From: Methanogenium cariaci JCM 10550
GTDB taxonomy: Archaea > Halobacteriota > Methanomicrobia > Methanomicrobiales > Methanomicrobiaceae
Assembly: GCF_001315945.1 (NCBI RefSeq)
Contig: NZ_BBBG01000003.1
Span: 1 to 64,000, forward strand
DNA length: 64,000 nucleotides
Direction: 5' to 3'
Made by a program: the position numbers and the translations under genes. This document shows positions 50,708-62,777 of this stretch, piece after piece; position 1 is the first letter of the stretch, and the number at the start of each line of letters is the position of its first letter. The notes beneath the pieces are model-generated. The model searched no databases. It saw only the letters and a program-made list of their open reading frames with translations, and was not told where the DNA came from.

Positions 50708-53700
50708 ATGTCACTAAATCCAGTTGTAGTAACAGAAGAAATTAATAAGAGATATCTGGGGGGGTATCTCAGAACAACCTTTCACATCGATGACCCGGAG
50801 ATCGCATCGCTTTTTCAGGAAAGACTGGAGACGAAGGAATTTATCAAAGGGCCAATCCTCGAAATAACGCCCCCCCCTATAAAACAGGCTCATCACTGGA
50901 GAACCTCATTCGTGAAGGTGTGGTATCCCCGTATTTTCATGACCTGAATCAAAAGCAACTCCCCGTAAACCGTCCACTTTACCTTCATCAGGAACAGGCG
51001 CTGAAAAAAACGATTGTTGACGGACAGAATATTGTTGTTGCAACGGGTACAGGCAGTGGTAAAACCGAGATTTTTATGCTGACAATTCTTAACGAATTGT
51101 TCCGGCAAAAAGAGGCGGGAACGCTCAATTCGGGAGTCAGGGCGCTGCTTCTCTATCCCATGAATGCACTTGTCAATGATCAGCTCAAACGGATGCGTTT
51201 ACTTCTTGCAACCACACCGGACATCACCTTCGGCAGATACACTGGTGAAACGCCGGAAAAACGAAAACAGGCGGTAGAACAGCACAGAAACCTTCACGGA
51301 TGCGATCCGCTGGTCAATGAACGGGTATGCCGTGAAGAGATGCGACAGTCTCCTCCACACATTCTTCTCACCAATTATGCGATGCTTGAATACCTGCTGC
51401 TCCGGCCATCTGACAATGTCTTTTTTGATGGCAACCATGCGAATTCATGGAAATTTATTGTTCTGGATGAAGCCCATACCTATAACGGTGCAAAAGGAAT
51501 CGAGATGGCAATGCTTCTGCGTCTCTGAAAGACAGGGTTGTTCAAAGTCGTGAGGGATTACTCCAGTGCATTGCGACCAGTGCAACGATGGGGGGGGAGG
51601 AACGGAAGACTTCCCTGCAGTTGCAGCATTTGCACAAAATATCTTTGGAGAACCCTTCAGCGAACAGGGAATCGTTACTGCCGAACGAAAAGATCTTATC
51701 CATGATGATTGCTGGGGGGGTAAAGCAGACTCCCTGTGCTACCCGGCATGGCAGGAAATCCTGTCGTCAGATAAAGAGACTGTTCTTCAGGATCTGGTTG
51801 AAACCGGCAAACAATATGGGATTCCTGATACTGTTCTTCAGAATGCAGTATCCCGGTCTAATGGAAGAACCGGAGAATTTCTCTATCATGTGCTCTCAGG
51901 TGATGCATATGTGATGGACGTGAAGTCGCTCTTCTCTTCTTCCCCCCCCACTACACTGAATGAGGCAGCAGATCTTATTTTTTTGATGAGGAGAAGAATA
52001 GGGAAATGCTGGTTGCTCTCGTAGATCTTGCAGGACGGGCAATTACAGAGGGTTCTGATCCTCTCCTGCCTGCACGATATCATCTCTTTGTCCGAAGTGT
52101 CGAGGGAGCGTATATTCAGTTCTACCCGTATCCAAAAATATTCCTTGAACCAATCACGAAGAATGAATCTGACGGAGCTCCTCCTGTTTTTGAGCTTGGC
52201 GTGTGCAGGTATTGTGGTGCTCCATATATTGTTGGTAAGATGGAACGAAATGGTCCCAATACCATTCTGAAACAGGCTATTCAGTCGTTTTATGATGAAG
52301 ATGAGATACGGGTTCATTATTTTCTCCTGAAAAAATGATACTTTCGGAAAACGAGAATGAAGATGATAGTATTGAACTCAATTCTGAATTAGACATAAAG
52401 GGAGTTGACTATACCCTCTGCACCAAATGTGGAGCTCTCGATAAAGCAAGTCGGGTCAAACCTTCCTGCACATGCGGAGAGAAATACAGGATTCCGGTCA
52501 TTGAAATCGCGTATAAAGGCGAAACACTGCACAAGTGTCCGGTCTGCACCCGGCTAAGTCCGGGGAATGCTGTTGTAGGCCGGTTTTTGATGGGAAAAGA
52601 CGCCATCCCGAGTGTGCTGGCAACAGCCATCTATCAGCAGCTTCCGGATATTGAGATACATACAGAGGAGACAAATCAGTCCTCGAAAAACGATGACCCC
52701 CCCTGGGCACAGACTCCTGTCCCGATTGCTTCTGCGTCTCCCGAGAGCAAACGAAATTTACTCATATTTTCTGACAGCAGGCAGGATGCCGCATTCTTTG
52801 CACCCTATCTCACGCAGACATACAGTAAGATTCTCCGGAGAGCACTGATCATAGAGGTCATTGAAGAAAACCGAGGTGACATTTTCCGCAATGAATGGAG
52901 GGTCACTGATCTTATTCCTCCACTTCTTGAAAAGACAAATAAACTAGGTATTTTTCCAAACAAAACACGGCAGGAGTTACAGAATGAACTGGCACGATGG
53001 GTTTTCTATGAGTTCAGTTTTGCCGGTGCTGCCGGAAGTCTGGAGAGCCTGGGATTATGCGGGTTTACACTGGTGCGTCCGGATGCATTCAGTGCACCTC
53101 CTCCACTCCTAAGAGAGCCGTGGAATCTGAATGAGGAAGAAACGTGGGCCCTGTTTCAGATCCTTCTGGACAGCTTCAGGAAGGACGGAGCACTCCATTT
53201 TCCGAATGGAATCAGTCCGGAAGATGACTTTTTCCAGCCCAGAAATTATCAGTTTTATTTTACCCAGAGAAATGGGAACCGCGATGAACATATTCTTGCA
53301 TGGACACCACAGAGCGGATACTCCAACCGAAGGCTGGACTATCTGAAACGGCTTGCAACGGCAACAGGTGCGTCTGTTTCTGATGATGAGTGTAGAGCTG
53401 TCTTGGATGGAATGTGGAGATATTGCAAGCCTGAGGATAATTATTCAATATTCAACGGATATTTCTCTCAGGAACGTTCCGGGAGGCAACAGGAACCCGC
53501 ATATCTCATGGAACCCAGGAAATGGAGAATCTGTTCTGATGATGACGGAGAACCAATCCAGTGGTATTACTGCACCCGGTGCCACACGCTTACCCATATC
53601 AATGTCAAAAATGTCTGCCCGACGTATCGTTGTGAAGGCACACTCAGACCTGTTGACCCTGAAAAACTGTTTGCATCCGATCATTATCTCCGGTTGTATA

Positions 53701-55586
53701 AAGAGATGGAGCCGGTTCCCCCTCCGTGCTGAAGAACATACCGCCCAGTTAACGAATGACCGGGCTTCGAGTCTTCAGCAGGACTTCATTAACGGGAAAA
53801 TAAACGTGCTCAGTTGTTCAACGACCTTTGAGCTGGGTGTTGATGTAGGTGAACTGGAATCGGTATTCATGCGGAATATGCCTCCTTCTGCTGCAAATTA
53901 TATTCAGCGTGCAGGAAGGGCGGGGAGGAGACTGGAGTCAAATGCATTTGTGACAACCTTCTGTCAGCGGCGATCCCATGATCTTACCCAGTTCAAAGAC
54001 CCGATGCCGTTTGTTAAGGGTATTATTGCGCCACCCCCCCATTGTGATGTCAGAAATGAAAAAATAGTGAAACGGCATATCTATGCAACAGCAATAGCGT
54101 CGTTCTGGATGAAATATCCGGAAACATTCAAAAATGTTCGGGAATTTTTCTTTGAAGAGAACATGGACGGCCCCCCCACCCTTTTGAAAGAGTATCTGCT
54201 TTCACATCCGGAGGAACTGATGGATTCTCTGAAAAGGATTGTACCGCCTGATGTCCAGGATACTATTCACCTGTCTGACTGGGAATTTATTGATGATCTC
54301 TACTGTGTTGAGACGAATCATCCCGAAAAGGTCTTCTGGTCAAAGCGGCAGACGCGGTGCGTTCCGATGTGGCGGGTCTCGAAGAGATCAGACTGGAGAA
54401 TGTAGAGAAGGGATTGAGTTCGGATTATCTTATCAGGCTCATTCGGACGATTAAAAATAAGCAGATTATCAATTATCTGTCATCTTCCAATATTCTCCCG
54501 AAATATGGATTCCCGGTGGATGTGGTTGAATTTAAAATCATGTACCCATCAGATGAAGCAAAGCATCTTCAGCTCGACCGCGACCTTGCGATTGCCATAT
54601 CTGAATATGCTCCGGGGAGTCAGATTGTGGCAGCGGGGAACGTCTGGGAGAGCAGATACATAAAGAAAGTGCCAAAACATGAATGGCGGATGTACGATTA
54701 CATCATTTGCGAGAATTGCCACCGGTACAATCGGGTGCTCTCTGAATTAAAGGAAGACCTCACTGAGTGTGAGTCCTGCCATCAGATTCTCTCAGGAAGG
54801 AGACGCAGATTTATTATCCCTGAATTCGGGTTTCTCTCAGAGAATAAAAAACCCCCCCGGAGTGTACGGGAAAAACGGCCCAAAAAGACCTACTCTTCAC
54901 GGGCCTACTATTCCGGAGAGAGTGTTCCGGAGAAAAAACTGGCTTTGCCGCTTGACGGGGGGGGTATTCGATACTGGCGGAATCTGCTCCAATGGCCGCC
55001 TTGGTATTATAAATAATGCAGGGAAGGTAGGTTTTCATGTTTGCCAGTTTTGTGGATATACGATATTTGGGAATGCACCATTTCCGAAATCCCACAAAAC
55101 AGCAGCGGGACGATCCTGCAAAGGGAGGTTTATTTCACAGGTGGACCTTGGACATGAATATCTGACAGACATTCTTCTCCTTGAATTTGTAGGGTATGAT
55201 AATAGTGATGAAGGGTTCTGGTTGTCCCTTCTCTATGCAATGCTTGAAGGAATCAGTTCTGCACTTGACATCAGCAGGGGGTGATCTGGATGGTGCACTC
55301 TATCCGATTCGGGGGGAAGGTAAGTGAGCCTGCCCTTGTCCTGTTTGATACCATTCCGGGTGGTGCTGGTCAGGTACGGCGGGCCATTGAAGATGAAGCA
55401 ACGTTACGGAAGGTTCTGACGGCTGCGTGGGAGAACCTGAACAATTGCACCTGTGGTGGAGAACAGGGGAATGCAAGTTGTTATGGGTGTCTGAAGAATT
55501 ATTCCAATCAGTTCTGTCACGAACAGCTTGAACGGGGGGGAAAAGTTCTGGAATTCTTTACTTTGATGGGTATTGGGAAACAATAG
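50708..55586 (+). CDS. DEAH-box helicase with C-terminal DUF1998-type (MZB) domain
   Basis: About 1620 residues. The N-terminal helicase has RPLYLHQEQALKKTI, Walker A VVATGTGSGKTEIFML, ALLLYPMNALVNDQLKRMRL, GRYTGETPEKRKQAVEQ, HILLTNYAMLEYLLLR and the DEAH box VLDEAHTYNG. A zinc ribbon with CTKCG, CTCGEKYR and CPVCTRLSP near 52430-52550 follows, then NLLIFSDSRQDAAFFAPYL, STTFELGVDVGELESVFMRN and IQRAGRAGR (motifs IV-VI). The end carries VLFDTIPGGAGQVRRAIEDE and CTCGGEQGNASCYGCLKNY, the cysteine cluster of DUF1998. Such fusions occur in DruE of Druantia, DISARM-type helicases and YprA-like proteins. Several frames join at G/C runs. Confidence 0.8.
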
Positions 55587-55607
55587 GGAAATTTCCCCTT
55601 TTATCTT

Positions 55608-57775
55608 CTAAAGAGAGCATCTATCAACCGGGAAATGAATGATTTTTTCCTGAATTTTATGGGGGATTTTTGTGTCATCTGCAAGAGAGATCGCCCCCCC
55701 TCTCTGTGGTTTTTGAATTACAGGGTCTTTAGCCAGACTCGTGGATTTGTATGTATCTGAAAGAATCTCTTCTGAGATTTCATCTCCAATGCCTGCTAAT
55801 TCGATTCGATTTATTTCCTGTACTGAATGTATTTCTCTGGCATCTGTGTTTTCAGAAGAAATTTCATCAAATTCAGATTTTGTTGCGAATTCATCAGATT
55901 TGCTATCTATTTTGAGGGTCGCCTCTTCAGTATTATGTGGGGGGGTTTCGGCCTGTGTGTCTGAGGAGGTTTCTTCTTCAAATAGAGAGATGTTCCACTC
56001 CGGAGTATTAGAGGGTATTTCAGGATCCGTTGATGCACCCGGGTCATTGCATACATATTCGTATAAAGTGTCCTCTGTATTCTTTTGAACATCTTTCTGA
56101 ACACAACAGGTTTCAAGAAGTTCATCTCTCACTTTCTGAATCGTTTCTACGGTGAGAGGGTGGCTGTTGTCTGCCTGTTTCAGACCAGAATGGATCTGTT
56201 CGTTTTTAGTCTTTTGAACATTTTGCATCTGAATATGAAGTGATTCTGCAATTCGTCCCAATTCCGGTTTAGTGTTGGAGGTATTGAGGGTGCTTTCCAC
56301 ATTATCTTTTGGAAAGATATCATCGCTAACAGAATCAGTTGCTTTTGTACCTGTGCAAATATTCTCGATGTCTTGTTTCTGGGATGGGTTTTCCTGGATG
56401 TCGGGTTCTGCCGGTGGATGAATTTCGAAGAGTTCATCTGAAGAAACAGGGGGGGTATCCGAAGACGGGGTCTCGTTACCCTCTGTTTCTGTCCCGATAC
56501 ATATGTCAGAGGGAGTATCCTCGATGGCATAGAGTGACTGAATGTCATGAAACGCACCATCCTGATATATTTGAGCGGTATCTGAATGATTGAATGGCAA
56601 TTCTCTTTGAGAGGATTCCTGGCTGATGAATGCTGAGGTGCCATTTACATGAGCTGCAGAAATATCTGTTATTTCATATTCATCGGTTTCCGGCAGATGG
56701 GCCATGGAAACCGAGAGCAACATGTAGTATTTTTCCATTGCTTTGTCTGTTAAGTGGATGGAACTGTTGGTTATCCCATCCGAGAATGACTGCATAAATT
56801 CGTTCAGTCTCTCTTTTTCTTCAGAGTTGCCCGTTTCTGCAATGGAGCTCAGGTAGTTAATCAATTCGTTTTCAGCATACGTGATGAATGCATCAGGGTC
56901 GGATACTTTTCCGGAAAACAGAATAGAATAGATTTTGTTCATATGATTGCGATATCGTGCGAATCCGGTTTGAAACATTTTCTTTTTTCTGCTCTAATAG
57001 GTAGAGGTCTGTTTCAAGATTTTTTGCTGTGGCAATGTCGCGTTTGATTGTCTGATATTTTTCGAATTGATCACGGGAACTGTCGAGTGTCTGCAACTCG
57101 TCTGATAGCAATGTGATCTGACGATTTAATGCATCTATTTCTTCAAGAACGGTATCCGGATCTACGTATTCACCATCCGGAAATTCATTCAGCAGTGTCT
57201 CAATTTCTTTAGAAAGTTCTTGGAATCGCTCTTCATCTTTTTGAATTTTCCTGTTTTCTGTAAGCCAGTCGGAGATTTCAACGGTATCTGTCGGGCAGAC
57301 CAGTTCACGTGTTACCAGAGGATAGATGATATTTTCAAAATATTCCTGCACCTGTTCCTGCGGGATAGTTCCATGCATGAGGATAGGAGTGACATATTTT
57401 TGTGAACGGGGGGGATTTCAACATGAAATAATCCGTTTTTCTCAATGAATCTCAGGAATGCTTTTCCAAGCATTTGGCCTTTAGCAGCATTGAATTCTTT
57501 AATGTCATCCCGGACATAATTCCAGTATTTCCCTTCACTATAGTTGAAGATCCCTTTTAACACAAGATAACACGCAATAGTTGCCGGGTAATTCACGATC
57601 TCGTCTTCAAATCCACTATTGGTTGAAAATGAGAATTCCTTTGAGACATAATTGCAGAGCATCTCAAAATCATTATTCGTAAGGGGGGGATCTGCCCCCC
57701 CAGAAGGCCGACCTGATGTACCTGTTCTGATAGCAAAGACTCACATGAATCGATTGTGACGCAGTTTTCCAGCAT
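55608..57775 (-). CDS. Coiled-coil acidic protein convergent to the helicase
   Basis: About 720 residues once frames near 57415, 56980 and 57680 are joined. The N-terminal part (FEMLCNYVSKEFSFSTNSGF, FNYSEGKYWNYVRDDIKEFN) is globular, and AAKGQMLGKAFLRFIEKNGL and YVTPILMHGTIPQEQVQEYF look conserved. A coiled coil follows (RFQELSKEIETLLNEFPDGE, DALNRQITLLSDELQTLDSS). The remainder is a long, low-complexity acidic tail rich in Ser, Thr, Glu and Asp, ending KIIHFPVDRCSL. I cannot name it. A comparison with YjiT-type proteins found beside helicases in E. coli would be sensible. It converges on the helicase with 20 bases between stops. Confidence 0.5.
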
Positions 57776-58044
57776 TTTCCCGCATTTCCCCCCCTCAATA
57801 ATGTTAGTATATCATTCTATCACGGCATTCTGTATAAAATGATTGAAATGGTGATTTCGTGGGATAACAATTACGCTTTTTTTGCTAAAGATGTGTGATT
57901 GAATTGATAGCAATTTGCGATGCTCCCTTCTCCAAGAGAGATAAGGCATGATTGTAATGATATACCACTTCACTGATGTGGCAAGGCGACGGTAATTGTG
58001 TGAAATTCCGACATATGATTCATATGGACGTGTGACGCTGTCCT

Positions 58045-61000
58045 TTATACGACATCATCCCACTGCCCCCCCAGTATCATAGAACGGTGACGGGAGCGTG
58101 GGATACACCCGATAGACATGCCGATACACCTCGGCTGATTTGCTTGCCACATCTTCTTCCGTATAGGTATCCACCGGGAGACCGGTTGAATCACTCCAGA
58201 GGAAATCATGAATGATGATCCGGACCGCATCACGGGTGGCTTCCTTGTCACGCCAGTGATCGATGCGAAGTTTCTCTGCCTTGAGCGTATCAAGGAGCTC
58301 AACGGACACGCCCTTAATGCGTTTGATCTCTTTTGGTGAAAGATCCGGTTTCTTCAGGAGGTCAAACACCGCCAGTGATTCCTCGTCCAGCCCTTCGCTC
58401 ACCGCCCGACCTTCTTCCTCTTCCATCCCGGTAATGAAGTGAATAAGGGCCTCGAATGTCTTCTCGATAGTGACCTGATCCTTCTCACGGTTATATTCAG
58501 CCACGATATCTTCGTAATGCCGCTGAAAGTCGGTTCGCAGGGGGGGTTCTGTTGCAGGAGCCGCATGAGACGCTTGTCGATGGCCTGTCTGAGATTCTGC
58601 ACCGTAGTCCGTTTTGTCGGACTGCGTTCGAACTCCTGCCGGAGCCGGGTAAAGTCGATGGTGCTGATGTCATACGGGTGGGTCTCACTGTCTACCCCCC
58701 GGATGGGTCTCTATCGCCTCATCAACAACCCGGTGCAGCTGCCGGATGATGTCGGTGATGTCTGCATTGTCCCGATCCTTTTGCAGGCTCTTGTAGATGA
58801 TGTTGGTTGCGTCGTAATCATTGCGGAAATCGTTGATGCCTTTGATGTTGATGCACGCCTTGAACTTTCGGAAGACCGCACGGCTCATCACCTCGAAGTG
58901 TTTCCGTGTCTCGTCGTTCTCGTTGGCCGCCTCCTTCGCAGCAAGGATGGCAGCGTTGCGTGCAAAGCTTTTCTTCGAGATGATGTCATCGAGTGATGCG
59001 TTGCGGTCGGTCAGAAACGTCCGGACAAGGGCAAATGCTTCCGCGAGGTCAGCCAGCAACTCCTCTTCCGGTTTTGCGGGATCGATTTCGTTGCCCTCGC
59101 CGTCCCTGCTGTCATCACCGGCTCCGGCAAATGTGGCGAGTGCTTTGCGCAGGTTCTTCAGGATGCCGCAGTAGTCCACGATCATGCCGTTGTTCTTGCC
59201 TTTGTTCACCCGGTTCGCACGGGCGATGGCCTGCATCAGGGTGTGAGCCTTAAGCGGTTTATCCAGATACATGGTTGAGAGGCTTGGGACATCGAACCCG
59301 GTCAGCCACATTGCACAGACAATGGCGATTCTGAACGGGTGTTTTTCCTCTTTGAAAGCATCGTCCAGTGCCAGTCTCTGCATATTCCGGAACTGAGGGT
59401 CTTCCCGCATGTACTCCGGCAGGTCAATGCCCTCTTTGATCAGGCGGCGGTGGGGGGGAGTAATGTCCAGGTCCCACTTTCGGAATTTATCGACCTCGCC
59501 CTGCTCTTCGCTCACCACGACTGCCATGCGGGTCTCACGCATCCAGTCGATCTGCCGCTGGAGGTATATCTCCTCCTGCTCATCGGCTGTGTTGGATATG
59601 TTCTTTTCCCGTTCGGTGATCCGTTCGTCCCAGTATTTGCTGATCAGATCGTACATCCGCACGCAGGTCACCTTGTCGATGCAGACCACCATCGCCTTGC
59701 CGGTCTCCCAGGCGGTGGAGTAGTGTGTCACAAAGTCACGGGCCACCTGGTCGAGGCGTTTGTCTGCCGTGATGATGTGATAATCCCGCTTGAGTTCCCG
59801 TTCGAGCCGCTGCTGGACATCGATATCGTCCGTCTCCAGTTCTTCCAGTTTATCTGCTATTCGCTCGTTCAGATCCCCGACCGAGACGCCGAGTTTGTCG
59901 CCACGGGCGTCATAGTAGAGCGGAACGGTGGCATGATCTTCGACGGCCCGCTGGAAGTCATAGGTTGAGATATAATCGCCGAACACTCTTCGTGTAATCT
60001 CATCGTTTTTGAAGAGCGGTGTCCCCCCCCGTGAACCCGATGAAGCTCGCGTTCGGGAGTGCGTTACGCATGTTTAAGGAGAGGGTTCCATACTGGGTGC
60101 GATGTGCCTCGTCGGTGATGACGATGATGTCATCCCGCTGTGTGTAGCCGTTTTCGGAGTTTACCTCCTGGTTGAACTTCTGAATAAGGGAGAAAATGTA
60201 GGATTTGTGTTCGGTGAGAAGGCGGCTGAGGTGATCACCGCTGGATGCCCGGCAGGGGGTCGCGGTCATTGTCCACCACGCCGCACCCGGCAAAGGTCTT
60301 GTATATCTGGGTGTCGAGGTCGTCGCGGTCGGTCAGAACGACGAAGGTGTAGTTTCCGCCGAGTTTGCGATGAACCTTTCGGGTGAACATGACCATCGAG
60401 TAGCTCTTGCCCGCCCCCTGTGTGTGCCAGAAGACACCCAGCCTGCCCTGCCGTTTTTTCCGGTCAATTACTGCTTCAATGGCCCGGTTGACGCCAAGGT
60501 ACTGGTGGTTGCGTGCGAGAATCTTCTTTGTCTCTCCGGTGGAGTCGTCAAAGATGATGAAGTTCTCCAGGAGATCGATGAAGTTTCTCTTGTCGCAGAT
60601 TCCTTTGAGCAAAGTCTCCATGTCCACGACACCCGGCTGATCTTCTTCAAGGCGTTTCCATTCATGAAAATGTTCGAAACGGCTGGTCAGTGAACCAAGC
60701 TTTGCGTCCACACCGTTTGCAAGCACGACGAAGGCGTTGTGATGGAAGAGGTGCGGGGACGGTGTCCTTGTAGTCGGCGAAGTTTTGTTCGTAGGCAGCC
60801 GGATGTCTTTATTGACGTTTTTGAGCTCCATGAAGAGGAGTGGCAGGCCGTTGACGAATCCGACGATGTCGGCCCGCCGGTGGTAGAGGTCACCCTGTAC
60901 CCAGAACTCCCGCACACAGAGGAAGGAGTTGTTTTCTGGACGGGTGAAGTCAATGACCCGCAGCCGTTTTCTGACCCGCTCGTCTTTGTCATTCCGGAAG

Positions 61001-61323
61001 GTGACCTGCACGCCGTCACGGATGAGTGCGTATTTCTCGCGGTTTGTCGCGATCATGGACTGTGTTGTCGAAATCGTGACAATCTGTCGAACCGCATCGT
61101 CGTAGGCTTCCTCCGGCAATCCGGGGTTGAGTTCGACCAGTTTGGCCCGGAGTGGTCGGGTGAGGACAACTTCCCGGTCTGATCCACGGCCCAGCAGACT
61201 CTTTGGCCCGAAGTTCTCGTTGTTGTAGGCATACACCGAATCCCACCCCCCCAGCTCCTGCTCGAGGTATGCGGCCGTGGTCTGCTGGACGAGGGTGTCT
61301 TCGGTGTAGGTGCCGTGTGTCAT
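58045..61323 (-). CDS. hsdR: Type I restriction enzyme, R subunit
   Basis: About 1080 residues. The PD-(D/E)xK nuclease is the segment [14 protein letters not shown] near residue 175. Walker A is [20 protein letters not shown], the DEAH box is [20 protein letters not shown], then [20 protein letters not shown], where eight G stand at 60023-60030 (C8 on the plus strand) but only four fit. [13 protein letters not shown] and [20 protein letters not shown] are motifs V and VI, and the C-terminal helical domain ends near 58045. The subunit translocates DNA and cuts it when unmodified. Frame breaks near 60000, 60235 and 60770 fit the error pattern. Confidence 0.92.
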
Positions 61324-61326
61324 GGA

Positions 61327-62777
61327 TTACCTCTTCGGTTTTTGTGATTTTTCCAGACTGTTCCTGCCTTTGTCAGTGAGCCGGTATTGCTGGAGCCTGC
61401 TGGTAAGTTTTTCGGGAATCGTGAATTCGATGTACCCATCAGCCAGCAATTGCCTGATGACCTTATTGAGCCGACCGGAGACAGACTTCTGGCCCAACCC
61501 GGTGGCAATTGCGGACTTTGCCATAGGCCCATGACGTAGTACGTTGATAACACGAGTTTCCATTGACTCTGGCCGTAACTCTGGCTCTAACTCTGGCCGT
61601 AACTCTGGCTCTAACTCTGGCCCTGACTCTGGCTGCGGCCCGACTTCAGCTGTGCGTCCCGGCCGCCTGAATGTTGTCATCACCCAGGATTCTGAAACGT
61701 CGATATCCGGTTCTGCCACTCCATAATTCTGGCACACCTGGCGAATCCTCCGGATACCACTGCCGATCTGTTCAACCAGCCCCCCCATGCGCTGGAAGAT
61801 ACCAAACAGGAGCGGATTGCGTGGCACACTTTTTGTCCCCCCCAGATCTTTTTCCTGCATTCCGGCAGGCAGACCGCCGGGGGGGTTACGATCTCCACCC
61901 GGTCCTGGAAAATGTAGACCTGTACATTCGCGGTCGAACGGTAATCGCGGTGGACGATGCTGTTGACCAGCGCCTCCCGCAGGGCTTCGACCGGCAATTC
62001 CAGCCGCTCGTCCCGTCCGGTTGCATGCGGAATGAGGGCAGTGGTGAGTTTGGACTGGAGGTAGGCCATACAATCACCGTAGATGGAATAGAGATCGCCC
62101 GTATACTCCTTGCGATCGAGAATGTGCACCTTGTCGGTGCCCTGAAACAGAGCACAGGTAACCGTGGCACTCCTGCTGATGCCGGTAATGTCTTCGGTTA
62201 AGAGCCAGGCACCGGCCTGTGTCATCTGGTCATCATGAAGTAGGTGCAGATTGCGCAGGGCAGCGTACATATCCAGCGTCGGCAGCCGGGCCCGTTTGAC
62301 AAAACGCTCCCAGCTTGCCACGGTTAAATCCCGGTCAATAGCAAATCGTTTGCAGGGCGTTTCGTCAAAGTGGATGAGCTTCCGAGTAGAAGAACTCACG
62401 AATTTCGTTGCGGGACATCTGTTGCGAGCTCGCCCCCCCTTCGCGGATGAAGAATTTGCCGCCGAAGGAGTAGGGCTTGCTCTGCTGGGCGGGGACAGTC
62501 ACACTCAGCACCTCGCCGATGCTTTCGACCTCCACCGCGATGGGCGGTTCAGCGGAACGGGCGATGGTTTGGACTTCGGACTTCAGACGGTTGTGATCAG
62601 TTACTCCCGCAATCTCCCCCCCATCGTCCGAGACACCGATCAGGATTACTCCTCCGGTGGCATTGGCAAAGGCGCAGATCTCACGACCGAGGCTGGATGT
62701 CTTGATTTTTTGAACTCGGTAGTATAGCCTTCTCCGAGGGTGATGAGGGCGGTGAGCTGTGTTTCGTTCACGTTCAT
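61327..62777 (-). CDS. AlbA_2/Schlafen-type ATP-binding regulator within the restriction operon
   Basis: About 480 residues. N-terminal MNVNETQLTALITLGEGYTT then EFKKSRTSSLGREICAFANA with NATGGVILIGVSDDGGEIAG is the AlbA_2 (Schlafen-AAA_4) domain. LPVEALREALVNSIVHRDYR STANVQVYIF with PGGLP is the HATPase_c_4-like domain. A linker of tetrapeptide repeats follows (PELEPELRPELEPELRPES), then a winged-helix end (LRHGPMAKSAIATGLGQKSV, LLADGYIEFTIPEKLTSRLQ). Proteins of this kind sit in many type I loci, perhaps regulating restriction. The start overlaps the hsdS stop (ATGA). Frame breaks fall at C7 runs near 62435 and 61840. Confidence 0.82.
61567..61638. repeat. 12-bp minisatellite, six units, inside the AlbA_2 gene
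   Basis: Six consecutive 12-bp units alternate CTCTGGCCGTAA and CTCTGGCTCTAA, the last two being degenerate (CTCTGGCCCTGA, CTCTGGCTGCGG). Each unit encodes a tetrapeptide of the type xPEL on the minus strand, so changes in unit number keep the frame and only change a linker length. No G or C run is longer than three here. Confidence 0.85.

Noticed and set aside
46220-58044. Integrated element with attachment sites at tRNA-Leu
   Set aside because: No integrase gene and no second copy of the tRNA 3' end were found by eye, so the island is described only as accessory.
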